Source: Planotetraspora silvatica (GTDB lineage: Bacteria > Actinomycetota > Actinomycetes > Streptosporangiales > Streptosporangiaceae). Taken from it: 64,000 bases of DNA. Every line of letters starts with the position of its first letter. The stretch's first letter is position 1. The position numbers were made by a program, and so were the translations under genes. The DNA is taken from the NCBI RefSeq assembly GCF_016863315.1, contig NZ_BOOQ01000058.1:1-64000 (forward strand). Direction: 5' to 3'. Shown in pieces: positions 1 through 8,795 of this stretch. The notes under the pieces are model-generated. The model was not told the DNA's origin and ran no database searches. It was given only the letters and a program-made list of their open reading frames with translations.

Positions 1-34
1 CCCAGCGCCGACGCAGCTAAGCGTTGTTTTTCGG
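1..34. repeat. possible terminal inverted repeat of a Tn3-family element
   Basis: The sequence just outside the 3' end of the transposase remnant contains GACGCAGCTAAGCGTT followed by a T-run and GGC. This placement and layout resemble the ~38-bp ends of Tn3-family transposons, where the transposase stop codon lies close to the terminal repeat. The partner repeat is not in the window. The call is an inference from position and general pattern only. Confidence 0.3.
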
Positions 35-37
35 CGC

Positions 38-394
38 CTACTCGGTGGTCCAGGCGACCACGGCGTTGGTGGCCAGCGTCAGGCACCACGCCTGCTCGGT
101 CTGAGCTTCGAGGTGCCGCGCTCGGATGGCGCCCTCGTGGGCGTAGAGCAGGTCTCGCTTGAGCGCGTGCAGCGACTCGCCCTTGTTCAGCTGCCGGGAG
201 ATCTTGCGCCGGTAGGCCGGGTCAGCGAGGTATCGGGCGGCGTAGATGGTGCGCCGCAATGCCCCGTACTCCTTGAGCGCTGCGGCGAGCGCGTTCTGCC
301 TGCCGGCCGCGGACAGCTTGCCGACCAGTAGCGAGGCGGTGGCGTGACCGAACTTTAGCGAACCGGCCAGCCGGAGCAGGTCGTCGTGGACCCC
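38..394 (-). pseudogene. Tn3-family transposase, C-terminal remnant
   Basis: The frame reads as the C-terminal part of a Tn3 (DDE) transposase: residues equivalent to DDLLRLAGSLKFGHA, then LRRTIYAARYL, RQLNKGESLHALKR and a terminal LATNAVVAWTTE. Homology fades just upstream of the LysE stop codon, so only about 118 of the roughly 1,000 residues remain. There is no proper start: the first in-frame start-like codon is a TTG at 259. A stop follows WTTE, slightly before the usual family end. This is a dead remnant marking an old transposition or deletion boundary beside the LysE gene. Family assignment is secure; inactivity follows from the truncation. Confidence 0.8.
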
Positions 395-402
395 GATGCG
401 GA

Positions 403-1032
403 TCAGGAGGCCGAGATGAGCAGATGAGCGGCAAAGGCGGTGATGAGGATGCTGGAACAGACGGAGGTGATGAGCCGTCCCCCGCTTCCGGTCAACGCCC
501 GGCCGAGCAAGGCACCTCCACCGGCGAGAAGCAGCTGCCAGCTGGCGGACGCCGCGAAGGCGGCCAGAATGAACACTGCCTGGCCGAGGAGGTCCGGAGC
601 CGCCGACGCCTGGGTGGCGAGCACCAGCGCCGCGAAGTAGATCACGGTGATGGGGTTCATCATCGTGATCCCCAGCAGCCCCAGATAGGCCCGTGTGGGA
701 GTGAGCGGGGCCTCATCGGTCCGGCTTGCGACCTGCTGCTTGCGATACTGGCGGAATGCGGTGATGCCGCTGCGGGCCGCCATCGCGATGAGCACGAAGG
801 CCGAGGCCCATCGCAGAGGGGCCATGATCGGCTCAAGGACGGGGGTGAGCGCGGACCCGCCTATCGCGGCGACCAGCGCGTACAGGCCGTCGGCGGTCGC
901 GACGCCCAGTGCGGCGCAGATGCCGATCTTCAGAGACGTGCGGGCGGTGAGGGCCACCAGATACGTCGCGACCGCTCCGACCGGCATCGCGATGCCGTAG
1001 CCGGCGAGCAGGCCTGCGACCAGGGCGGCCAT
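403..1032 (-). CDS. LysE/RhtB-family amino-acid exporter
   Basis: A 209-residue hydrophobic protein with about six membrane segments. It starts MAALVAGLLAGYGIAMPVGAVA, and the early GxxxPVGA pattern is typical of LysE/RhtB exporters. The second half carries GITMMNPITVIYFAAL, matching the family's conserved NP..x.F motif. Members export amino acids or related small molecules across the cytoplasmic membrane using the proton gradient. I chose the ATG at 1032 because the frame upstream (to 1452) is proline-rich, overlaps the TetR gene and has no family resemblance. A TetR gene on the same strand lies 256 bp upstream and may control it. The substrate is unknown. Confidence 0.85.
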   Translation of the reverse strand: MAALVAGLLAGYGIAMPVGAVATYLVALTARTSLKIGICAALGVATADGLYALVAAIGGSALTPVLEPIMAPLRWASAFVLIAMAARSGITAFRQYRKQQVASRTDEAPLTPTRAYLGLLGITMMNPITVIYFAALVLATQASAAPDLLGQAVFILAAFAASASWQLLLAGGGALLGRALTGSGGRLITSVCSSILITAFAAHLLISAS

Positions 1033-1288
1033 CAGACGTGAGCGGGTTTGAGCCTCCGTGGGCGGCTGGGCTGCTGCTGGACCCGCGCCGGGGAGGTGGC
1101 GGGGATCAGCGGCAGCGAGAGAGTGATCTTGTGCATGGGCAGATGCTGCCAATGCGGTCACCGCAGCGCAATCTATTTCCGAGGTAATTGACACGGCCGA
1201 ATAGCGATGCGTACTGCCGGGTTCCGGTTCCGGGCTCCCCCCGGATGTCGTCGGCCGCGAAGCGCTCGGGATCGCGGGCTTTGCGGGT

Positions 1289-1918
1289 TCATCCGGTGAA
1301 GGCGCCGGCGGATGCGGCCAGGACGGCGGTCCTGGCCACCTGATCGGGCAGATCGGGGTGCGGTGGCGTGCGGAGAAGCACGAGTTGATGGTAAAGCGGC
1401 GCGGTGGCGGCGATGAGCAGACGCCGCGCGTCAGTGCCCGGGGAAAGTTCACCGCGCAGGACGGCTCGGCCGACGATGACCTCGCAGCGGGCGTAGCGGT
1501 CCTCCCAGAGCCGCCGCACCCCCCGGGCGGCTTCCTCGGAGCGGAACGAGGCGGCGATGAGCGCCGCGACGATCGGCGGATGCGCGGTCAGGGCCGCCTG
1601 GCTCTCGTGGTTGAGCGCCGCCAGGTCGCCCTGCAGAGAGCCGGTGTCCGGGGGCTGCCAGCCGTCCTCGCTCGCCGCTTCGAAGACATCGGCCAGCAGG
1701 CCGCCGACATCGCGCCAGCGCCGGTACACCGTCGCGCGGTGCACACCCGCGCGGGCCGCCACGGCCTCCACGGTGAGCTCGTCATAGCCGCGCTCGCCCA
1801 GCTCGGCACGGACCGCGTCGAGAACCTGCTCCCGGACGCGGCTGGTACGGCCACCCGGCCGCCGCCGGATCGGCGGCACGGGCGGGTCGTCCAGCGGCAG
1901 GGACGAGGTGGGAGTCAC
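1289..1918 (-). CDS. TetR/AcrR-family transcriptional regulator
   Basis: A 209-residue regulator. The N-terminal TetR HTH spans roughly residues 25-75: VREQVLDAVRAELGERGYD, then VEAVAARAGVHRATVYRRW. The C-terminal half is the helical ligand-binding domain typical of TetR_C proteins. It lies upstream of the LysE gene on the same strand and is divergent from the Vat-like acetyltransferase, with 128 bp between starts. It could therefore control either neighbour. I see no clean palindrome in the intergenic region. Family call is firm; target and ligand are unknown. Confidence 0.9.
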   Translation of the reverse strand: MTPTSSLPLDDPPVPPIRRRPGGRTSRVREQVLDAVRAELGERGYDELTVEAVAARAGVHRATVYRRWRDVGGLLADVFEAASEDGWQPPDTGSLQGDLAALNHESQAALTAHPPIVAALIAASFRSEEAARGVRRLWEDRYARCEVIVGRAVLRGELSPGTDARRLLIAATAPLYHQLVLLRTPPHPDLPDQVARTAVLAASAGAFTG

Positions 1919-2046
1919 CGCCGAGAATCCGTTTGCTTCACAGGCAACATCATGCCAACATCTTAAAGTAACACTTGTCGCATTAAGGATCGGATCAGGT
2001 GCATGCGGGTACCTGCCGTCAGCAGAGAGTCCGAGGAAGCGATCCC

Positions 2047-2703
2047 ATGACGCCGTACGCGCCCCCCGACCCGGCCGTGCTGCACCCCATGCCCGGCCAG
2101 CCGCGGGTGGTGCTGCTCCGGCCGCTGGTCACATCCCCGTTGATCGAGGTCGGGGAGTACTCCTACTACGACGACCCGGACGACCCGACCGCGTTCGAGA
2201 CGCGCAACGTGCTCTACCACTACGGGCCGGAGAAGCTGGTCATCGGGAGATTCTGCGCGCTGGGTACGGGGGTGCGGTTCATCATGAACGGCGCCAACCA
2301 CCGCATGGACGGCCCCTCGACCTTCCCCCTCCCGACCATGGGCGGCTCCTGGTCCGAGCACTTCGACCTGCTTACCGGCCTGTCGAACCGCGGCGACACC
2401 GTGATCGGCAACGACGTCTGGTTCGGGTACGGCGCGACGGTGATGCCGGGCGTGCGCATCGGACACGGCGCGATCATCGGCGCCCGCGCCGTGGTCACCT
2501 CCGACGTCCCCGACTACGGAATAGTGGGCGGCAACCCGGCTCGTCTCATCCGCACCCGCTACAACGAGCAGGACATCGCCCGGCTGCTGGCGGTGGCCTG
2601 GTGGGACTGGCCGGCGGAGCACATCACCGAGCACGTGCGAACGATCATGTCGGGCAGCGTCGATGACCTGGAGGCCGTCGCCCCGGACACCCGTCACCGG
2701 TGA
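2047..2703 (+). CDS. Vat-like xenobiotic acetyltransferase (left-handed beta-helix)
   Basis: A 218-residue hexapeptide-repeat acetyltransferase. It has IGRFCALGTGVRFIMNGANH, then TVIGNDVWFGYGATVMPGV, GAIIGARAVVT and DYGIVGGNPA, and ends with WWDWPAEHI. This series is characteristic of the Vat/CatB branch that transfers acetyl from acetyl-CoA to streptogramin A or chloramphenicol; the histidine of GANH is the expected catalytic base. ATG 2047 is preceded by a GAGGAAG ribosome-binding site, so the in-frame GTG at 1999 is less likely. A decayed relative lies at 61.3 kb. A resistance role is inference; many chromosomal homologues are untested. Confidence 0.88.
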   Translation: MTPYAPPDPAVLHPMPGQPRVVLLRPLVTSPLIEVGEYSYYDDPDDPTAFETRNVLYHYGPEKLVIGRFCALGTGVRFIMNGANHRMDGPSTFPLPTMGGSWSEHFDLLTGLSNRGDTVIGNDVWFGYGATVMPGVRIGHGAIIGARAVVTSDVPDYGIVGGNPARLIRTRYNEQDIARLLAVAWWDWPAEHITEHVRTIMSGSVDDLEAVAPDTRHR

Positions 2704-2855
2704 TCGCCGTCGCGGTTGACCCGAAGTGCGTCCGTGTCCACGTGTCTATGCGTGGAGCAGGATCCGGCGATCCATCACCTCGGGAGTATGCGCGCGGACG
2801 GGACTGGTCACCCAAGGAGACGACTCCGCATGGGGCGAAAGGTGAAGGGCGGCCT

Positions 2856-3470
2856 TCAGGCGGGTGGATCACCGGGGAGGCCCAGGTGGCGGTGGAGCAT
2901 CTGGTGCATGGTCCGCCGGAACCGGCGCAGGCTCTGCGGGTTCGAGGGTCCCCGGAGTTCCCCGTCAGCCTCCAGAACGCCCCCTGTGACAAAGCCGTGG
3001 ACGGACCAGATCACGGTCCAGAGCGTGTACTCGATGTCGACGTCGGTATCGGGGAGCAGATTTCCCACCGCCTTGCCGATCATCCCGGTGAGCGGCTCGA
3101 CATATTGGTTCTCCAACTCCGCGACGTCCGCCGCGTCCAGCAACCATCGGTGCATCCAGAGCGCCACGATGTCCGGATGCTCGACGTAGAAATCAAGGTA
3201 GCGGTCGAATAACTGGTGAACCGAACCGTTCGCTTCGAACTCCGCCGCCGCCGACTCGAGCGCGGCACGCTCCGATTGGAACGCCCGTTCCATGACTGCG
3301 AGGTAGATATCCCGTTTGCCGCCCACCTGCTCGGTGATCGTGGTGATGTCCAGCCCGACCGCCTCAGCGATCTGACGGATTGACGTGCCGTCGTAGCCGA
3401 GAGCCGCGAAAAGCCGTGCCGCGACCTCCAGAATGACCTCGGGCCGGCCCCCGTGTTCCTGTGATGCCAT
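2856..3470 (-). CDS. TetR/AcrR-family transcriptional regulator
   Basis: A 204-residue TetR protein. Residues 10-55 form the HTH: VILEVAARLFAALGYDGTS, IRQIAEAVGLDITTI, and a recognition-helix end GKRDIYLAV. The C-terminal part is the helical effector domain. It is convergent with the Vat-like gene. A perfect palindrome TCTTGTACAAGA lies 50 bp upstream of the start and is a good autoregulatory site. The regulated gene is not obvious: the next gene upstream is a secreted phosphoesterase on the same strand that ends in its own terminator. Confidence 0.9.
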   Translation of the reverse strand: MASQEHGGRPEVILEVAARLFAALGYDGTSIRQIAEAVGLDITTITEQVGGKRDIYLAVMERAFQSERAALESAAAEFEANGSVHQLFDRYLDFYVEHPDIVALWMHRWLLDAADVAELENQYVEPLTGMIGKAVGNLLPDTDVDIEYTLWTVIWSVHGFVTGGVLEADGELRGPSNPQSLRRFRRTMHQMLHRHLGLPGDPPA

Positions 3471-3519
3471 TACCTGGCGCTACCCAAGGTCGCATGCGCC
3501 TAATCGGTCAAATGGAACA

Positions 3520-3531
3520 TCTTGTACAAGA
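3520..3531. promoter_or_regulatory. TetR-type operator palindrome
   Basis: TCTTGTACAAGA is a perfect 12-bp palindrome 50 bp upstream of the TetR gene start at 3470. CTTGTACAAG-like sites are common TetR-family operators. Autoregulation is inferred from position. Confidence 0.5.
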
Positions 3532-3620
3532 CGGTCCAAAAGGCCCCGAGGTCGCGGTGTCGACCACGGGCACGCACCCGGCGGACGGTCGGGCGTCCGT
3601 CGTCCGCTCAGATGGGCCGG

Positions 3621-3656
3621 CCGTACGGGGCCGACCACGCCGCCGGCCCCGTACGG
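3621..3656 (-). terminator. hairpin terminator after the metallophosphoesterase gene
   Basis: A perfect 12-bp stem (CCGTACGGGGCC / GGCCCCGTACGG) with a 12-nt loop starts 7 bp past the stop of the minus-strand phosphoesterase gene. It has no U-tract, as is usual in actinomycetes. Confidence 0.75.
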
Positions 3657-3662
3657 TCCGCG

Positions 3663-5957
3663 TCACTTGAAGGTGGTCAGGAACTCGCTCGTCCGCAACG
3701 CGCGGGACGAGATGCGAACGTCGCCGATCCATCCGTAGAAGCCCTGGCCGAACTGCAGGGCACTCTGCGTGGCACCGATGACGAACGGCTTGCCGAGGGT
3801 GGCGATGCCCGTCGAGGGCTGAGTGGGGTTACGGACGATCTTCGATCCGTTCACGTAGATCACCGTTGCCCGGCCGTCGTTGACCACGGCGATGTGCATC
3901 CACTCTCCGGGCGGCAGGGCGTGGCTCCACGATGTGGGGCTCGCGTTCTGCACATCCGGATAGACGATGTACTGCAGGAACCGCTCGGGAGACAGGTTCA
4001 GGCTGCAGGTGGGTTCGTCCTGGGAGTAGCCGTTGGTCTTGCCGGCGTCGCCGCTGCGACCCTCCCAGCTGAGGATGCCCATCCACGCATGGTCACCCTG
4101 GAACGGATCGGGCAGCTTGATGAACGCCTCGATCGTGTATCCGGAGCGGAACTTCATGCTGTTGACGGGCGCACCGGCCACAGCCTCGAGAATCGCGGCC
4201 CTGTTGGGGCTCTTGCCTCCGTCGAAGCGCAGGCTGGCATGCGCCGGCTGCCCGGTGTGGTGATCGGGCGACCAGGTGAGCAGATGGTTCGAGCCGTCGC
4301 CGATGCTCCAGTCGGCGAGCTGGATGAGCGAATCACCGGAGTTCGCGGTGACGTTGAGCCGGTAGTACGCGTAGGCGGTCTTGTTGGTGAAGCTGTAGGT
4401 GTTGGTGGCGAACCGCCCGCTGAAGGTCTGCCCCGTCTGCGTGTCCAGGTCGGTCCACGAACTGCCGTCGTTCGACCCCTGCACCGCGAAGTCCTTGGGG
4501 TCGCGGCCCGGCGAGTCGTTCGCGGAGGTGAGCGCGTACTGCACCACCACCGCGGGCTTGGCCAGCTGGTAGGTCACCCAGCCGGTCGAGCTGAACGCCA
4601 GCCACTTGGTCGACGAATTGCCGTCCTTGAGGTTCGCGGCGCTTTCGTTCGGCGCGTTCTCGGCGCTCGCGGTCACCGCGTTGACCTGGCTGAGCAGGTT
4701 GCCTGGCACCGGAGTGCCGAGCTGCTGAACCGTCAGGTTGTTGCCGTTGCCGGTGAGGTCGGGAACCACCGTTCCGGCCGCGACGGGGCTTCCCGCCGTG
4801 CCGGCTCCGGTCAGCCCTGCCGCGTCGAAGCGCCAGTACGCCACGGTGCCCTTGGGCGTCACGGCACTGACGGGGCGCGGAGGGGGCGGCGTTGTCGGGG
4901 CGAACCCCTGGAAGCGCGCGGTGAAGTCGATGTCGATGCTGAAACGGTCCGTCGGGCCGGTGAGCTCCAGCGTCTCGGCCTCGAGGGGAGACCGACGCTC
5001 CGGGTCGCGGTCCAGGAACCACGGCGAGATGGTTTCGACGTCGACGACGTTCCGGACGAGGTCGAAGTGATACAGGCGGATCATGCCGCCGCCACCGTAG
5101 TAGCGGTCCTGGTAGTTGGTGATATGCGCGTGAACGTCGTTGCCCGCGTCGTTCTTCAGAACCGTGCGCGCGGGCGGCCAGAAGTGACCGTTGAGCGTGA
5201 GGAAGATCTGGTCGTTACGGCGAATGATGCCGTCCCACAGCTGTTGCCCGTAGGCGGACAGGGACGCCGTGCCGTTGTCGCCCGGAGCGACCAGCTCGTG
5301 GGTGGTGAGAATGACGGGCAGCGTTCGGTGAGCGTCGATGACGCCCTGCGCCCACCGCACGCCCTTGTCCGACAGTCTCCAGTCGAGCGCGAGGATCAGC
5401 CATTCACGGCCGCCCGCCCGAACCACGTGGAAACTGTTGTAGCCGTCGGGTGAGGCGCCCCGGAAGGTCGGCGACTTGGCGAAGCGCTGCGGACCGAAGA
5501 CGCTCAAGTAGGGCGTCTTTCCGCGCTGGTCGTCCGACGTGACGTCGTGGTTTCCCGCGAGCACGCTGTACGGCACCTTGTTGTCGATGGCCCGGAAGGT
5601 CTTGCCCGCGAGCGTTTCCTCCTGCTCGGTGCCGTGCTCGGTGACATCGCCGAGGTGAGTCATGAACGCGATGTTCAGGTCCGCGCGTTCCTGAATGAGG
5701 TAGTCGAAGGTCTTGAGCAGTGGCTCGGGGTTGGCGCTGTCCGCGTCGAAAAGGTATTGGGTGTCCGGCAGCACTGCCAGGGCGAAACGGGGACTCTCCT
5801 CGTCGAAGTGCCCGTTGTCGCCGGAACGCTGTCCATCGTCCGCGCTCGCCGGAGAGGCTCCTACCAGCGTCGACAAAGCGCCGACGGCGGGAGCGGCCAG
5901 TGCGGCCTGAATCAGGGCGCGGCGTCCGACACCGTGCTGTTCGCCTACGTTGTCCAT
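3663..5957 (-). CDS. Tat-secreted metallophosphoesterase with F5/8C-like and LamG-like domains
   Basis: A 764-residue exported protein. The N-terminus has a twin-arginine signal (GRRALIQAALAAPAVGALS, cleavage near SPASA/DD at about 40). The calcineurin-like phosphoesterase core follows: LPDTQYL (D65), HLGDVTEHG (D104), AGNHDV (N136, H137), then TTHEL and NGHFW as later metal ligands, so the dimetal site looks complete. Residues ~395-550 resemble a discoidin/F5-8C carbohydrate-binding domain (NLKDGNSSTKW, GWVTYQL). The C-terminal ~200 residues form a LamG/concanavalin-like fold (YTIEAFIKL, GEWMHIAVVNDG, GWIGDVRI). The likely role is extracellular hydrolysis of a phosphate ester while bound to glycans. 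It is a single-gene unit closed by a strong hairpin. The substrate is unknown. Confidence 0.88.
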   Translation of the reverse strand: MDNVGEQHGVGRRALIQAALAAPAVGALSTLVGASPASADDGQRSGDNGHFDEESPRFALAVLPDTQYLFDADSANPEPLLKTFDYLIQERADLNIAFMTHLGDVTEHGTEQEETLAGKTFRAIDNKVPYSVLAGNHDVTSDDQRGKTPYLSVFGPQRFAKSPTFRGASPDGYNSFHVVRAGGREWLILALDWRLSDKGVRWAQGVIDAHRTLPVILTTHELVAPGDNGTASLSAYGQQLWDGIIRRNDQIFLTLNGHFWPPARTVLKNDAGNDVHAHITNYQDRYYGGGGMIRLYHFDLVRNVVDVETISPWFLDRDPERRSPLEAETLELTGPTDRFSIDIDFTARFQGFAPTTPPPPRPVSAVTPKGTVAYWRFDAAGLTGAGTAGSPVAAGTVVPDLTGNGNNLTVQQLGTPVPGNLLSQVNAVTASAENAPNESAANLKDGNSSTKWLAFSSTGWVTYQLAKPAVVVQYALTSANDSPGRDPKDFAVQGSNDGSSWTDLDTQTGQTFSGRFATNTYSFTNKTAYAYYRLNVTANSGDSLIQLADWSIGDGSNHLLTWSPDHHTGQPAHASLRFDGGKSPNRAAILEAVAGAPVNSMKFRSGYTIEAFIKLPDPFQGDHAWMGILSWEGRSGDAGKTNGYSQDEPTCSLNLSPERFLQYIVYPDVQNASPTSWSHALPPGEWMHIAVVNDGRATVIYVNGSKIVRNPTQPSTGIATLGKPFVIGATQSALQFGQGFYGWIGDVRISSRALRTSEFLTTFK

Positions 5958-6000
5958 CAGTCTCCAAACCGATACTTCCTAGGTAACGGCCGGACCGTAT

Positions 6001-6965
6001 TCAGCACGCACGGCTGTCCGGTGAAGAAGATCTGAATCGTGGGAGCCGGACGCAGGAAGATAAAGCCGCAAGGTGGTCTCGGGCAGGGGATGCCTGGTGG
6101 CGGCGCTCATCAGCAGGCCCCGACAACCATCGAGATCGCGAAGCGTCACCGGAGTACTGGGCGAGGGCCGAAAGGTGGTTCCACTTCTCCCATTCGGCGA
6201 GGCGTCCGGCGTACGTCGCCTGGGCCATCGATAGTGCCGCGCCTCCAAGGAACAGGCGCAGCGGTGGTTCAGCGGTGTCCACCAGTTCCAGGATCACCTG
6301 TGCCGTGGCCGCGGGGTCGGCTTGTGGGGCGGCGGCGCTGATGGCTGCTCTCTGGGCGATCAAGTCCTGGTAGGCCGGGGAGGGCGTGGCCCGGATGGAC
6401 GACGAGCCGCTCCAGTCGGTGGCGTACGCCGCGGGCTCGACGATCGTCACCTTGATGCCGAACGCGGCGACCTCCTGGGCCAGAGCCTCGCTGAGTCCTT
6501 CGACGGCGAACTTGGAGGCGTGGTAGACGGACAGCAACGGCCATGCCACGATCCCGGCGATGCTCGACACGTTGATGATGTGCCCGGCGCCCGCCGCGCG
6601 CAGATGGGGAAGCGCGGCCTGGGTGACCCAGAGGGTGCCGAGCACGTTGGTGTCCAGCTGCTTGCGGGCCTGTTCCTCAGTGATGTCCTCGGCGGCGCCG
6701 AACAGCCCGTATCCGGCGTTGTTGACCACGATGTCGAGTGTGCCGAAGTGCTCGTGTGCGCGGTCGACCGCCGCGACCACGGCCGCCCGGTCGGTGACGT
6801 CGAGTGCGAGTGGGAGGAGCCGGTCGTCGGTCCTCTCCTTCATTTCCACCAGGACCTGCGGGTCTCGGATGGTGGCTGCCACCCGGTCGCCGCGCTTCAG
6901 CGCGGCTTCGGCCCAAGGCGGCCGAAACCGCGGGAGGCGCCGGCGATGAACCAGGTCTTCGTCAT
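6001..6965 (-). pseudogene. SDR-family NAD(P)-dependent oxidoreductase, frameshifted near the N-terminus
   Basis: The start MTKTWFIAGASRGFGR (ATG 6965) carries the glycine-rich nucleotide motif but runs into a TGA six codons later. The rest (AALKRGDRVAATIRDP, NNAGYG, SSIAG, YHASK) continues in another frame. Reading CGC-CT-TGG shows that about one base is missing near 6914, between the R and the W. The catalytic S-Y-K residues are intact downstream. The C-terminus also looks wrong: after WEKWNHLSALAQ, where family members normally stop, some 45 extra arginine/serine-rich residues follow. Either this is a real pseudogene or one base was lost in sequencing (a CC/TT/GGG tract). If intact, it would be a ~280-residue cytosolic reductase. 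Confidence 0.75.
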
Positions 6966-7041
6966 AGCTTTCGCCTTGTCGATGGAAGGTATGCGTGGGT
7001 CGCCGGCGGGCACAGGGCGTCGACGGTCAGCCCTGGCACCG

Positions 7042-7084
7042 TGATGATCCGGGTGCGCCGAGCCCGCCGGGCTGGTGATCATCA
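7042..7084 (-). terminator. hairpin at the end of the SDR remnant
   Basis: TGATGATC at 7042 pairs with GATCATCA at 7077, overlapping the stop codon of the minus-strand SDR fragment. A second GC-rich inner stem is possible. A terminator role is an inference. Confidence 0.4.
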
Positions 7085-7693
7085 GTTGAGTGTCGCTTCG
7101 AGCGCGTAGTCCCAGAGGCGGTCCGCGACAGCCGGGTCGACCGCCCAGTGCGCCACGCCGCCGGGCACTTCTGGGCCGCCGGGCACTTCTGGGCCGCCGG
7201 GCACCGCCTCCTCTTCCTGGTTGTCCGAGAAGTACCGGCCGGTCACCCCGTCGAGCAGCGGGGACGCGGCGAGCAGCACCGAGGTGGCGGCTCCCTGCTC
7301 CGGGGTCTTGTAGTAGTCCGGAGTCAGGAGGTTTCCCTCGTCGTCCATCGAGCCGAACGCCCGCCTGGTGTCATCGTCGAGATGCCGCTGCAGGTTGGTG
7401 TGGATGTAGCCGGGGTTCAGCGAGTTGGCGGTGACTCCGTCGGCGGCCCAGCGCCGGCCGACACCGACCGCGAGCAGAACATCGGCCGTCTTCGACTGCG
7501 CGTACGCTGCCCAGCGGTCGTACGGGCGTCGCTCGAAGTGCGGGTCGTCGAAGTCGAAGGACGCGCGCAGATGGGCGCCGGAACTCACCGTGACCATCCG
7601 TGCGTCGCCGGCCTGCCGCAGGTTCTCGTGCAGGCCGGCGACCAGAGCGAAATGACCGAGGAAGTTCATCGCCAGCTGAAGCTCCCAGCCGTT
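7082..7693 (-). pseudogene. SDR-family oxidoreductase lacking its N-terminal nucleotide-binding part
   Basis: The C-terminal two thirds of an SDR: NGWELQLAMNFLGHFAL, then VTVSSGAHL, the catalytic YAQSK and SLNPGYIHTNL. The glycine-rich cofactor motif and about 100 N-terminal residues are absent. Homology stops at about 7693, beyond which the frame is arginine-rich and unrelated. Directly across this point, on the other strand, begins an AraC regulator that also lacks its N-terminus. An SDR facing an AraC/cupin regulator is a common arrangement, so one deletion appears to have removed both 5' ends and the promoter region. Near its C-terminus is a short PEVPGG repeat. Confidence 0.75.
7157..7205. 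repeat. 18-bp tandem repeat inside the SDR remnant
   Basis: Two full copies and one partial copy of an 18-bp unit (GCCGCCGGGCACTTCTGG) encode the repeated GGPEVP segment near the C-terminus of the broken SDR. Slippage expansion in an unconstrained gene is a plausible origin. Confidence 0.8.
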
Positions 7694-7701
7694 GGGTCGT
7701 C

Positions 7702-8319
7702 GGCGGCCGGTTCGACTTCGGTGAGCGGGCCCAGGAGCTGCTGCTCGACGCGCTGCCGCCGGTGATCCATGTGCCCGGCCGCACCGCCGAGGCCGCCACC
7801 GTGCGGTGGGCGCTCGAGCAGATCGACGCCGAGCTGCGCCACCGGCCGCTCGCCTCGACACTGGTCACCGAGCATCTCGCCCTGGTGATGCTGATCCACC
7901 TGCTGCGCCTGCACCTGGCCGTCGCCAGGCCCGGTGAGGTGTCCGGCTGGTTGGCCGGGCTCGCCGACCCGGTCGTGGCCCCGGCGCTGCGGGCCATGCA
8001 CGCCCGGCCGGACCGCTCCTGGACGGTGGCTCAGCTGGCTGAGGTCGCGGCGGTGTCCCGGTCAACGCTCGCCGCCCGGTTCAAGCAGGTCGTCGGGCAG
8101 GGCCCGCTGAACTACCTGAGCGGCTGGCGGATCGAACTGGCCGCCGACCGCCTGCGCCGCGGCGACGGAACGGTGGCGGCGATCGCCCGTGAGGTCGGCT
8201 ACGGCTCGGAGAGCGCGCTGAGCAACGCGTTCAAGCGGGTCACCGGCGCGTCCCCGCGCGATTACCGCCGCCGGATCGGTGCAATCGGCGATTCCGGTGT
8301 CGGCGCAGTTCGGATGTGA
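7702..8319 (+). pseudogene. AraC-family regulator missing the start of its cupin domain
   Basis: Homology begins at GGRFDFG and continues through LLLDALPPVIHVPG and AATVRWALEQID (rest of an AraC cupin_6 sensor). The complete two-HTH AraC DNA-binding domain follows: WTVAQLAEVAAVSRSTLAARFK, then GDGTVAAIAREVGYGSESALSNAFKR and SPRDYRRR. The first ~90 residues of the usual sensor are gone. The in-frame codons upstream (to a start at 7600) lie within the opposite-strand SDR and look non-native. The DNA-binding half could still be made from an internal start, but sensing would be lost. It shares a deletion junction at about 7693-7702 with the SDR remnant. Confidence 0.7.
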
Positions 8320-8450
8320 CCTCAGGTTGAGATCCGCAAAGTGAGGGCCGAGCCGTCCTGGGGACAGGGTCTCGTCAGTAGTTGCGCAGGGTCATAACCT
8401 CCTTGAACGACAAGCTGCGCAGTGAAATCAGACGGGGCGAGTCAGCCTGC

Positions 8451-8795
8451 TCACAAAGCGACCGTGGTCTTTTCCAGGATGTCAGCGAGGCGCGTGTAGT
8501 CGACATCCTGCCCTTCTACGATGTCGGCGGCCTTGCGTTCCCCTTTGCCCAGTGCTCGGATGAAGCCCTTGACCACAGGGACGTCCGTGGCGTTGAACAC
8601 CATGAATGACACCTTGTCCCGGGAGACCGCTATGACGGCCGCGAATTGGCCGTTCTTGAGGAAGTGCGGCTTGCCGTACTGCAGCCGTTCTTCGACCGTG
8701 GGAACGGTCTCGTGGACCATCGCACGCAGCTTCTCGCAGACGCCGATCTGCCAGGGCGCGGTCTTGTTGATGTACTGGGTGACGTCGTCGTTCAT
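8451..8795 (-). CDS. DUF1801-family protein
   Basis: A 114-residue single-domain protein. The sequence DDVTQYINKTAPWQIGVCEKLR, then EERLQYGKPHFLKNG and KVSFMVFNA, matches the DUF1801 (YdhG-like) fold, which is related to iron-chaperone frataxin-like folds. No catalytic residues are known. ATG 8795 is preceded by GGAGA at good spacing; a TTG four codons earlier is the alternative start. It stands alone between a truncated AraC gene and an SDR gene. Function is unknown. Confidence 0.8.
   Translation of the reverse strand: MNDDVTQYINKTAPWQIGVCEKLRAMVHETVPTVEERLQYGKPHFLKNGQFAAVIAVSRDKVSFMVFNATDVPVVKGFIRALGKGERKAADIVEGQDVDYTRLADILEKTTVAL

Noticed and set aside
1033-1452. Upstream 140-codon extension of the LysE frame
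   Set aside because: Proline- and serine-rich, overlaps the TetR gene, and does not resemble LysE exporters, which start with the first membrane helix.
3522-5453. 643-codon open frame on the plus strand opposite the phosphoesterase gene
   Set aside because: It is an antisense shadow caused by high GC; the minus strand encodes clear domains and the plus frame is Arg/Gly/Val-rich with no family pattern.
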